6,957 bases of DNA from Deltaproteobacteria bacterium UBA2385 (GCA_002343455.1 DDSR01000044.1:1-6957); one strand, 5' to 3'. Counted from the first letter of the stretch, positions 1 to 6,864 are shown. Notes: generated by a model from the sequence alone, not told the origin. Made by a program: numbers and translations.

Positions 1-1
1 G

Positions 2-2170
2 GACGGGGGAGGTTCTGACGGGGGGACAGAGGCCGAGTGTTACGAGCTGGCCGACGGCAGCTGCGTCGAGGAGACCTTCCACAACCCGCCGGAGCTGCTG
101 GCCGACGCCGAGGGGGTCTTCACCCTGCGGCTCGCGCCGGCCGAGGTGGAGATCGCCGGCCAGCGGCACTGTGTGCGCGCGTACAACGGCCTCTTCCCGG
201 GCCCCACCCTGGTCAGCCCCGCCCGAGAGGGCGACGAGGTCCGACGGGTGCGGGTCGACCTGCACAACGACCTGCTGCAGCACGACTACCGCTCGCTGGG
301 CGGCGGCGCCTGCGTCTGCACCGACGCGCACGGCATGGAGTGTGAGCCCGAGGCGCACGGCGCCTGCGCGGACGAGGGCCACGGCGCGCACGACGACTGC
401 AGCTGCGTGGGCGAGGACGGCGACGAGTGCGCCCATATGTTCGACTTCAACGTCACCAACCTGCACGCGCACGGCTCGCACGTCCGGCCCGACTACTCGC
501 GCGGTGGCGGCTGCGTGGCCGAGGACGGGCTCTCCTGCCGGGAGTGCGGGACGGACTCCTGCGACGGAGACAGCTCCGACGACACCTGCTTCCTGGGCGA
601 CGACGTGCTCACCCAGATCCAGCCGGGGGGAGGCGCCCGCTACCGCTGGGACCTGGACGAAGACGGCACCCACCACGAGGGCCTGAACTGGTACCACCCG
701 CACATCCACGGCACCACCGCCATCCAGACCGCCAGCGGCGCGGCCGGGGCCTGGATCGTCCGCGGCGCGCTGGACGAGGTCGAGGGCATCGCGGACGCCA
801 GGGAGCGGGTGATCGTCTTCCACACCCCCAGCGTCGCCGAGAACGGCTTCGAGCCGCTGCCCGAAGGCGTGGAGTGCACGGAGGACACGCTGACCTTCAA
901 CGACTTCGACGTGCTCTCGGCGACCACCTCGCCCCAGCTCAACATGATCAACGGGCTGCGCCGCCCGCGGATGATCACCTCCCCCGGGCAGGTCGAGCGC
1001 TGGCGCATCCTCAGCGCCGCCTACCTCGACGAGGTCTGGATGGGCGTCTTCCGCGGCACCGACTCCGACTGTTCGGGTTGGAGCCTGACCGAGGGCAATG
1101 TCCTGCCCCTGACCCAGATCGCCCGCGACGGCCTGACCATGCCCCAGACCTGGACAGAGCCCTATTGGTTCATGTCCTCCGGCTACCGGGTGGAGGCGGT
1201 GCTGGGCGGCGAGGGGGCGCTCCAGCACGGCGACACCTGGTGCTTCGTCGCCGCACGCTTCTTGCAGTCCGAGGGCGAGGACGGCCACACCGGCGAGCCC
1301 ACCAGCCCCGGCACGGCCCCCACGGCGGAGGAGATCCAGGAGATGCTGCAGATCGGCGACCTGGTCGCCATCCTCAACGTCACCGAGGACGCCGGCACCG
1401 CCACCGAGACTACCTTGCCGACCGAGGCGGCCCTGGCGGCCACGGCCCCCTCGACCACCGTCGACGGGATCAGCGCCGAGGAGCGCTGCGCCGCCGCCGC
1501 CGCCGTCGACGATCCCGCCGAGATCGACCAGGTGGCCGTCCTGCAGGTCGGCTTCTTCACCGCCGACGAGCCCGACCCCTGCGACTGCGCCAACTACAAT
1601 GTCAACTGCAAGAACTTCGAGGAGACCGATCGCGAGCGCTACCCCTACGACCGCGATCTGATGCTGGACGAGGTCGAGCACTGGCGAATCGCCGCCAGCG
1701 TGGACGGACACCCCTTCCACATCCACATCAACCCCTACCTCGTCTGTCCGCAGGACAACCTCTTCGACCCCATGCCCTTCCCCCACTGGCGGGACACCTA
1801 CCTCGTCAACCTGGACCGCAAGGTCGACCTGATCACCAAGAACCGGGCCTTCACCGGCTCCTACGTCTTCCACTGCCACAAGCTGACCCACGAGGACCAC
1901 GGCATGATGCAGATCGTCCGCACCTGCGACCCCGCCGAGGACCCCAGCTGCGGCGACTACGGCTGGCGGCAGTGCGACGAAGGCGACCTCGACTGCGTGC
2001 AGGCCCTGGCCTCGACCGAGTGCGCCATCGGCGGCGACACCCCCGCCGAGCTGCTGAGCTGCCTCGCCGAGGTCGGCGGGCCCTTCGGCGTCTGCGGGGC
2101 CAACTCCTGCGGCAGCGACGCGGACTGCGGGCCGGGGGCGAGCTGCGAGGGCTACGTCTGCTCGCGGTGA
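2..2170 (+). CDS. Secreted multicopper oxidase, 5'-truncated by the window edge
   Basis: This is a laccase-like multicopper oxidase, which oxidises a substrate at a type 1 copper and reduces O2 to water at a trinuclear cluster. All four copper motifs are present in order: HAHG (from 464), HPHIHG (from 695), HPFHIH (from 1709) and HCH-x3-H-x4-M (from 1871, with the type 1 Cys at 1874 and the axial Met at 1904). An early PGPT-like segment near 200 fits the family's first cupredoxin domain. The frame is open to the left edge, so GTG at 146 is not taken as the start; the visible part is 722 residues. It opens with a Gly/Asp/Ser-rich linker, so a signal or lipoprotein peptide probably lies just outside. 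About 35 cysteines are present, far more than usual. They lie in two inserts around the first copper motif (311-430 and 512-589) and in a C-terminal tail (about 1924-2167). Export is inferred, and the substrate is unknown. Confidence 0.93.
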   Translation, partial: DGGGSDGGTEAECYELADGSCVEETFHNPPELLADAEGVFTLRLAPAEVEIAGQRHCVRAYNGLFPGPTLVSPAREGDEVRRVRVDLHNDLLQHDYRSLGGGACVCTDAHGMECEPEAHGACADEGHGAHDDCSCVGEDGDECAHMFDFNVTNLHAHGSHVRPDYSRGGGCVAEDGLSCRECGTDSCDGDSSDDTCFLGDDVLTQIQPGGGARYRWDLDEDGTHHEGLNWYHPHIHGTTAIQTASGAAGAWIVRGALDEVEGIADARERVIVFHTPSVAENGFEPLPEGVECTEDTLTFNDFDVLSATTSPQLNMINGLRRPRMITSPGQVERWRILSAAYLDEVWMGVFRGTDSDCSGWSLTEGNVLPLTQIARDGLTMPQTWTEPYWFMSSGYRVEAVLGGEGALQHGDTWCFVAARFLQSEGEDGHTGEPTSPGTAPTAEEIQEMLQIGDLVAILNVTEDAGTATETTLPTEAALAATAPSTTVDGISAEERCAAAAAVDDPAEIDQVAVLQVGFFTADEPDPCDCANYNVNCKNFEETDRERYPYDRDLMLDEVEHWRIAASVDGHPFHIHINPYLVCPQDNLFDPMPFPHWRDTYLVNLDRKVDLITKNRAFTGSYVFHCHKLTHEDHGMMQIVRTCDPAEDPSCGDYGWRQCDEGDLDCVQALASTECAIGGDTPAELLSCLAEVGGPFGVCGANSCGSDADCGPGASCEGYVCSR

Positions 2171-2190
2171 GGGGGGGCGGCCGGCGTCAG

Positions 2191-2205
2191 CACGATTGAA
2201 TCGTG
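2191..2205. repeat. 15-nt perfect palindrome with one central base
   Basis: CACGATT-G-AATCGTG is a perfect inverted repeat of 7-nt arms, 21 nt after the oxidase stop. As RNA it would fold into only a 5-bp stem with a 5-nt loop. No T tract follows on either strand, so it is a poor terminator. It sits exactly where the similarity of the decayed DUF4365 gene ends, so it may be a recombination or insertion scar, or an operator-like site. Its function is unknown. Confidence 0.4.
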
Positions 2206-2402
2206 AAAGAAGGATGCGCCAGAATTGATCTGAAGTGCGACCATGCGCCCACTGGGCTCGCCTTCGACTGAGACCTCAACGTGGGCATCGATCCCGAAGC
2301 CGTTCTCTGCTGCTCGCGGACGATCCATCCCAGACTCCGCAGTACGAACCGCGTCACTTCCGTGACGCCGGCTTCCGTCTTGCTGTGGCAATTCCTCGGC
2401 AT
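2205..2402 (-). pseudogene. Decayed DUF4365-family gene (N-terminal remnant, frameshifted)
   Basis: Reading leftward from ATG at 2402, the first frame gives about 31 residues ending LGWIVREQ. The similarity then continues in the next frame from about 2309 as ENGFGIDAHVEV, followed by GEPSGRMVALQINSGASFF, ending near 2207. Joined across a one-base loss near 2308-2313, these match the opening of DUF4365 proteins as I remember them (GW.xREQ...GIDAHVEV...GEPtGR..ALQIKSG). The family appears to have a PD-(D/E)XK-like fold, in which the Asp of GID and the Lys of QIK would be active-site residues. Here the Lys is Asn, so the domain looks inactive as well as broken. After SFF the frame runs on without recognisable similarity into the oxidase gene. 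A good ribosome site (AGGTAGG at 2414-2408, 5 nt from ATG) remains, which suggests recent decay. A sequencing error could explain the frameshift, but not the truncation or the Lys change. Confidence 0.72.
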
Positions 2403-2605
2403 GTCGACCTACCTATCAGTGCGAGTGCCTGAGCCGGCCTCGGTTCACCGTGGCTCTGGTTCGAGATACACAGAGATTCCGGCAGGCTGGCAGGCGCGGG
2501 GGTGGGAAGGTTGAGGGGCTTGGGGAGCCCCTCTCGGGCTATCGACCAGTCCTTGAGGTCGAGCGGCTACGTCCGGGTATGAGGATCCGCAAAGCACTGA
2601 GCCGG
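2403..2605. other. Intergenic spacer between the DUF4365 remnant and the ATPase gene
   Basis: I see no gene here on either strand. Short open frames crossing it show no recognisable protein pattern and no ribosome site of note. It contains the ribosome site of the decayed gene (2408-2414) and a strong hairpin (2513-2533). The stretch 2221-2280 has about 57% GC by hand count, against about 77% for 301-360 in the oxidase gene. That contrast fits non-coding or imported DNA. Confidence 0.6.
2513..2533 (-). terminator. Perfect 8-bp GC-rich hairpin downstream of the ATPase gene
   Basis: GAGGGGCT, a 5-nt loop (TGGGG on the + strand) and AGCCCCTC form a perfect 8-bp stem. It starts 73 nt past the stop of the leftward ATPase gene, so it is well placed to end transcription of the cassette. 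No U tract follows on either strand, so it is not a textbook intrinsic terminator. It could act as a U-less terminator or as a 3'-end stabiliser. The strand is assigned from context only. Confidence 0.45.
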
Positions 2606-5218
2606 TCAGACCGCATTTCCTGCCTCGGGAACCTTCCGCCTCTTGAACTCCAGTGTCCACTCATGCAGCCGCTGGGCGTCATGTCGGACGACCGCGATGT
2701 CAGGGAGGGTTGCGGGCGCCTCCTCGGACTGGGAGTGTTCCCACACCGACAGTCGGGTCATCAAGTCATCGAGGAAGGCGCAGTCGTCGGGACTGATCTT
2801 GGCCAGGTGCGCGAGCCGGTTCATGGTGGTCACACTGCGCCGGAACCGCGTCACGACCTTGTTCATCAGGACATCTTCCACCGCGCGTTCAGTGACGATC
2901 CGAAGGTCACTGCAGATCGCCTTCATGGTCTGTTCGTATTCAGCGACCCTCCCTCCCTGGAAGTGCTCTTCCGCGACGGCCAGCCGCTTCTCCGCGATCT
3001 GCTTCGCCGCTTCGTGGACCGCGAGCTCCCTCTCGCTCAGCTGCGTCGCGAGGCCGATTCGCGTCCCCATGCGATCCAGCCTGACCCGACGGAGTTGAAC
3101 TGGCGGAGTGCCTACCGCGGTCTTCGCGGCTTCCGCGCCTGCCTCTGCGGCCTGCTGAAGGAGTGCCAGCAACGACAAGCGGTGCGTGAAGACCAGAACC
3201 TGCCGTGTCCTGGCCAGCTCGAAGAGCCTGGCCACTACCTTCTCCTCGAACTCGATGTCCAGCGAGGACACCGGGTCGTCGAACAAGAACGGCGTCCTGG
3301 CACCGGCCACCGTGACGTCGGCCAGGAACGCTGCAAGCGCGGCAATCCTCGACTCGCCTTCGCTGAGCACCTCGCTCGGCGGCACCGACGTCCTAGCATC
3401 AGTGATGGCGAGGCCAAAGGTCACACGCCCCTTGGCACCCTTCGCCTCGACGGGCTTAACGCGCAGGCGGCCTGCCCCCAGGGCCCGCAGCTCCTGCTCG
3501 AATCGCTGCTGATACCCGCCGGTCAACTCGTCCGTGGCCAGCTCGTTCTTCTTCCTGGTCAGCCCAGCGGTGTTGGTGGTCTTGGTGGCCGCCTCCAACA
3601 GGGCCACCTTCCGCTTCCGTGCGAGCTCGGCAAGGAGCGCGGTCAGGTTCTCGTTGCACCAGTCGAGCATCTTCAGACCCCGCAGCTCGTCGACCAGCTT
3701 CTGCCGCTCGCCCTCCTTCTGGGTTGAAGTGATCAGCGCCCTCTCGGCCTCCAGCACCCCTCGGCGGGCCTGCAACGCCTGCTGAACCGGAACCAGGTCA
3801 ACCTGTGGCACCTCGGCCTCGGTCCGGGCCTCGCCCAAGGCCGCCAGAGTGGCCGTGGCTGCGACGTGTGCTGCCTCCACGAGTGCTTCCGCACCTGGCA
3901 ACGGCGCGAACCGGGCCTTCCAGTCGACCAACGCCGGCAACCTGGGCAGCACCTGAGACAGGCGTCGGTGCTCTGCTTCGGCCGCCTTTGCCTTGGCCTC
4001 GACCTCCCCTTTGACGAACTCCTCGAAGCTGACCATCCGTCGGCCAGCCTCGGTGCCCAGCGCCTGCTGACACAAGGGGCAGAGTGCGCCGTCAACGTGG
4101 GGGAACGGGTGCCCGGGGTAGACGATCGACGCAGAATACGCCCGAGCCGCCTCCCACATCGCCTGCCAGACCGCCTCGCCGACTCCGGGCAGGCTCGACT
4201 GCTCAAAGGTCAGGGCGGCAACGGCTGTCGCCGCTTCGCGGGCGGTGGCGGCCTTGGTCTTGGCCTTCGTGATCTGCTTGATACCGCCCACTGACAAGGC
4301 CTCGGAGATCGTCGCCACCATCTTCGCCAGCGGCTCCAGCTCACGCAGGGCCTTGTCGACGGCCTGAATCCTGGCAGCAGGGTCTGGCGCCTTCAGGGCG
4401 TCGTCGAGGTCCCGCATCCGTTCGGCATGGTTGGCCGCGCGCTGCACCTTCTTTCGCAGTTCGTCGTCCGACATCGTTGGCTTCAAGCTCGCAACCACGT
4501 TGGCGAGCGCCGTGCCGACCAGGCCATCGGGGATTGCAGGCAACGCCGACGGGAGCGCGCTCACGCGCCGTTGCAGCTCTACCCGCACGCGGTCGCAGAG
4601 GTCGACGAGCGCAGTGATGAACCGCAGGCGCCGGGGCTCGTACCGCGCTTCGGCCTTGTCGTTCACGTAGGACAGGGCAACTTCGCGGTCGAAGACGTGC
4701 AGGTTTTGCAGCTGGGCCACCGGTCCCGCCGTCTGCTTCCAGACTGCGTTGACATCGTGCCCGTCGACTTGCACCACGAACGTAGCCTGCGGTTCGGGCG
4801 CACTGGCGGCGAAGACGTTCGGGTGGATTCGCCCCCGGGCGCGCCCCGCTGCAGCCTCCTTCGTGAGCCGGGCGAAGCTGGACTTGCCTGTCCCGTTGTG
4901 GCCGTAGACCACTGCCATGTCCGCGTCTCCGAAGTCGAGCGCGGCGGAGGAGTCGAGGGCGTTGACGCCTACAATGGCTTGGATCTGCCTGAGTCGAACG
5001 GACTTGCCGGCGACAGGGGTGTCAAAGGTCCCCACAGGGACGGCCTTGAAGACCGCGGGCTGCTTCGTCGCCTCGGCGATGCAGAGGTCTGCAAGTGTAC
5101 CGACGCGCCCTTCGAGCGGCGACGCCTGGTTCGTGAGGAGGTCAGCGGCCCCCGTCTGGAGCCAGCGCGGGAGAGTGCTGAGCCAGCTGTCGAAACTCGT
5201 AGACAAGGACGCCTCCAT
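2606..5218 (-). CDS. SMC/Rad50-like AAA_13 ATPase with CxxC hook and candidate RNase C-terminus (RloC/PrrC-like)
   Basis: An 870-aa ATPase of the AAA_13 (RloC/PrrC-like) type. Numbering from ATG 5218, it has a helical N-terminus (about 8-60), Walker A GHNGTGKSS (106-114), a charged helical arm, a CPLC pair (C380, C383) like a Rad50 zinc hook, and a second Ala/Glu/Lys-rich arm. Then come the ABC signature LSEGES (618-623), Walker B FLFDDP (644-649), D-loop SSLD (651-654) and H-loop TH (678-679). All ATPase motifs look intact. The C-terminal domain carries LRIVTERAVED (R773, E777, E781), the RF segment and H828 before a Pro-rich turn and a basic end. From memory, this layout is conserved in related ATPases, and R-x3-E matches the spacing of the PrrC anticodon nuclease Arg and Glu, so an RNase role is possible but unproven. 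TTG at 5227, directly after an in-frame TGA, is an alternative start three codons earlier. Only a weak AGGGGTGG lies upstream (5247-5240). The gene follows the 206-aa gene after 180 nt. Confidence 0.9.
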   Translation of the reverse strand: MEASLSTSFDSWLSTLPRWLQTGAADLLTNQASPLEGRVGTLADLCIAEATKQPAVFKAVPVGTFDTPVAGKSVRLRQIQAIVGVNALDSSAALDFGDADMAVVYGHNGTGKSSFARLTKEAAAGRARGRIHPNVFAASAPEPQATFVVQVDGHDVNAVWKQTAGPVAQLQNLHVFDREVALSYVNDKAEARYEPRRLRFITALVDLCDRVRVELQRRVSALPSALPAIPDGLVGTALANVVASLKPTMSDDELRKKVQRAANHAERMRDLDDALKAPDPAARIQAVDKALRELEPLAKMVATISEALSVGGIKQITKAKTKAATAREAATAVAALTFEQSSLPGVGEAVWQAMWEAARAYSASIVYPGHPFPHVDGALCPLCQQALGTEAGRRMVSFEEFVKGEVEAKAKAAEAEHRRLSQVLPRLPALVDWKARFAPLPGAEALVEAAHVAATATLAALGEARTEAEVPQVDLVPVQQALQARRGVLEAERALITSTQKEGERQKLVDELRGLKMLDWCNENLTALLAELARKRKVALLEAATKTTNTAGLTRKKNELATDELTGGYQQRFEQELRALGAGRLRVKPVEAKGAKGRVTFGLAITDARTSVPPSEVLSEGESRIAALAAFLADVTVAGARTPFLFDDPVSSLDIEFEEKVVARLFELARTRQVLVFTHRLSLLALLQQAAEAGAEAAKTAVGTPPVQLRRVRLDRMGTRIGLATQLSERELAVHEAAKQIAEKRLAVAEEHFQGGRVAEYEQTMKAICSDLRIVTERAVEDVLMNKVVTRFRRSVTTMNRLAHLAKISPDDCAFLDDLMTRLSVWEHSQSEEAPATLPDIAVVRHDAQRLHEWTLEFKRRKVPEAGNAV

Positions 5219-5227
5219 GGACTGCAA

Positions 5228-5407
5228 TCAAGCTGGGAACCACCCCTGCCATCCATTGACTTCGTGTATCAGGACTGGTGGGGCACCCGCAAATTCGGAT
5301 GTTCGGTGCTTACGAACCGAGCTGGCCGCACAACCCCGCACCTGGCGCTACAAGGTGTGCAGCGATGGGCGACGTGCAGGGACCAGTGCCACCGCTCTCG
5401 GTCGCCT
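5228..5407 (-). promoter_or_regulatory. 180-nt leader before the ATPase gene with an inverted repeat and a weak promoter-like pair
   Basis: This gap separates the ATPase gene from the tightly coupled pair upstream and holds no gene that I can see. A possible promoter on the - strand is TTGCGG (5292-5287) with TACACG (5268-5263) at 17 nt, or GATACA (5270-5265) at 15 nt; both are poor matches. Just upstream lie two overlapping 5-bp inverted repeats: GTTCG/CGAAC (5301-5305 with 5313-5317) and TCGGT/ACCGA (5303-5307 with 5316-5320). These could be an operator or the stems of alternative RNA folds. I see no clear terminator after the 206-aa gene, so read-through into the ATPase gene remains possible. 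Confidence 0.25.
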
Positions 5408-6028
5408 TCATCCCCCCAGCGGGTCGTCGGCCCATCGCCCCAGCGGATCGAGGAGCAGCGCTCTCACCGCCGCGGGGTCGACCAGCTCGGTGAGGTCGCG
5501 CTCCTCGTACTCGTAGGTGTAGGTCGCGCCGTCGAGCTCCACCGTCGCCCGACCCTTCCAGCTCCAGTCCTTCGACGAGACCATCTGCCAGGCCCCGTTC
5601 CAGTCGGGGCTGCCCGCCGTGGTCGTCCAGCGGGCCATCCGCAGTGCGCTCCGGCTCTCCTCCACGGCCTCGAACTGCACGGGGTCCGGCTCGGCACCCG
5701 AGAAGGTCCGACCGGTGTCGGCGAGTGCCTGCAGGAGGAAGCGTCGGCGGAGCCCCTTCCGGGGCTTCTCGTCGGCCCAGAAGCTCCCGACCGCGTAGCC
5801 GGGGAGCATGTCCCAGGCCCAACGATTGCGGAAGAAGGGCGTGCCCTTGCGGGGTGGCGGTGCGTTGAAGACCGCCCCCCACTGGTCAAAGGCGAGGCCT
5901 TTCTCCAACAGCACCGCGTCCACCTCGGCGTAGAGGTCAAACAGCCGGCGCTGGTATGCGTAGACGAGGCGAAAGGCGCGGCGCACGTCGGTCAGCGCAG
6001 CGGCGAGTTCTTGCTGCTGGATACTCAT
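5408..6028 (-). CDS. Uncharacterised 206-aa protein, middle gene of the cassette
   Basis: I cannot assign a function. The protein is soluble-looking, with no signal peptide or membrane segment. The N-terminal half has a helical RRxFRLVYxYQRRLFDL segment (16-32), then a long helix and an aromatic motif NRWAWDMLPGY (68-78). The C-terminal half has Trp-rich stretches (142-158) and a beta-like acidic segment TYTYEYEERDLTEL (169-182). From loose memory, YQRR and WAWDxLxxY motifs recur in small uncharacterised proteins in similar neighbourhoods, which suggests a real conserved family. The start is well supported: ATG 6028 overlaps the stop of the upstream nuclease gene as ATGA, and GGAG (6038-6035) lies 6 nt upstream inside that gene. 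Translational coupling implies roughly balanced production of the two proteins, so it may be a partner, inhibitor or sensor of the nuclease (inference). Confidence 0.85.
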   Translation of the reverse strand: MSIQQQELAAALTDVRRAFRLVYAYQRRLFDLYAEVDAVLLEKGLAFDQWGAVFNAPPPRKGTPFFRNRWAWDMLPGYAVGSFWADEKPRKGLRRRFLLQALADTGRTFSGAEPDPVQFEAVEESRSALRMARWTTTAGSPDWNGAWQMVSSKDWSWKGRATVELDGATYTYEYEERDLTELVDPAAVRALLLDPLGRWADDPLGG

Positions 6029-6864
6029 CTCAAGCTCCAGGACGAGAGGTCAGGGTCGGTGTTGAAGTCGTAGAGCTTGGCGGCGTCGGCGAGTGACCCG
6101 AAGCCGCTCGCCGACGCCGCCACCGCTGAGCCCCGCGGCGCCCATCTGTGGAGGGCGTCTGGCCGCAGGGGCTGGTCACGCAGGGTCTGTCGGCGGTAGT
6201 CGACGAGCGACGCCAGCGGCTGGTGCGGGCGGTAGCCCCAGAAAGCCAGCGCCTGCCGGATATCGAGCAGGGCGGAGCGGGTGTGCGCCGCCGTCTCTGT
6301 CCGCAGTTCGGCATCGACGGCCGTTCGAAGCGCCTCCCATGTCATTCCAAACACCGGGGGCGTCGGGCCTGCGAGGATTCCGCGGAGTTCCGCGACTCGG
6401 CCAAGGTCGGCCGTGGGAGACCACCCCCCCGTCGCGATGACGGTCACGCTGGCGCTGGGCCACCTCTGCCGTGCGGCGAGGACCTGCTCGCGCCACTGCC
6501 AGGCCGTCTGCGTGCCACGGTGCTTCGCTTCGAACAGGATCACCAGCGCACCGCATCGCAGGACCACGTCGGGTTCGACGCGGACCTTGTTGTGGCCGCC
6601 AACGCCGGGGCGCAGGGAAGGCCAGAACGACCAGGTGGGCTCCGCTGCCGGCGCGTCGGCCGGCCACGCGTGTTCGGTGCGCGGGACAACCGCTCGGGCC
6701 ATGAGCGCCCAGGTGAGCGGCAAGGGGAGATAGGACAGCCGCTCGAAGACGCTCGCGGTCAGGGGGTCCTCTCGGCCACCGACATCGACTCCCAGGCCCG
6801 TCTCGGCACCTTCTTCGTCAGTCCCCGGGGCGGTCAGCTTGCCGTGGAGGAGCGCTTGAAGCAT
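6025..6864 (-). CDS. PD-(D/E)XK nuclease-like protein
   Basis: A 279-aa protein with a clear PD-(D/E)XK nuclease core. An acidic helix REDPLTASVFERLSYLP (31-47) is followed by VEPDVVL (96-102), a hydrophobic strand and FEAKH (111-115), which gives D99, E112 and K114 as candidate metal and catalytic residues. A Gln/Arg helix QWREQV (123-128) follows, as in many nucleases of this fold. A role in cutting DNA is inferred from the fold; the specificity is unknown. I chose ATG 6864 because the opening MLQALLHGKL and the EDxLTxxVF helix match how related proteins begin, as I remember them. The frame stays open upstream to GTG 6948, but those 28 residues are Pro/Ala/Arg-rich and look non-coding. No strong ribosome site precedes ATG 6864. 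The gene is first in the visible cassette, and its stop overlaps the next start by 4 nt. An operon promoter could lie in the last 90 bases or beyond the window. Confidence 0.85.
   Translation of the reverse strand: MLQALLHGKLTAPGTDEEGAETGLGVDVGGREDPLTASVFERLSYLPLPLTWALMARAVVPRTEHAWPADAPAAEPTWSFWPSLRPGVGGHNKVRVEPDVVLRCGALVILFEAKHRGTQTAWQWREQVLAARQRWPSASVTVIATGGWSPTADLGRVAELRGILAGPTPPVFGMTWEALRTAVDAELRTETAAHTRSALLDIRQALAFWGYRPHQPLASLVDYRRQTLRDQPLRPDALHRWAPRGSAVAASASGFGSLADAAKLYDFNTDPDLSSWSLR
6035..6038 (-). promoter_or_regulatory. Ribosome binding site of the 206-aa gene
   Basis: GGAG on the - strand, 6 nt before ATG 6028, lies within the last codons of the nuclease gene. Together with the ATGA stop-start overlap, it supports this start and suggests translational coupling of the two genes. 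Confidence 0.6.

Noticed and set aside
427..2199. Arg/Pro-rich + strand frame (590 codons) inside the oxidase gene
   Set aside because: Its composition is that of an out-of-frame reading of the oxidase gene, which has all four copper motifs in its own frame.
2191..2215. Intrinsic terminator for the oxidase gene
   Set aside because: The palindrome gives only a weak 5-bp stem and is followed by AAAGAAGG rather than a T run.
2450..3727. Long + strand open frame (425 codons) opposite the ATPase gene
   Set aside because: It lies antisense to a gene with full ATPase motifs. Its protein shows no domain pattern, and such frames are expected opposite high-GC genes.
4427..6073. Long + strand open frame (548 codons) across the ATPase, spacer and 206-aa gene
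   Set aside because: It spans two real genes and their spacer on the opposite strand, has no recognisable motif, and is explained by a lack of stop codons in GC-rich DNA.
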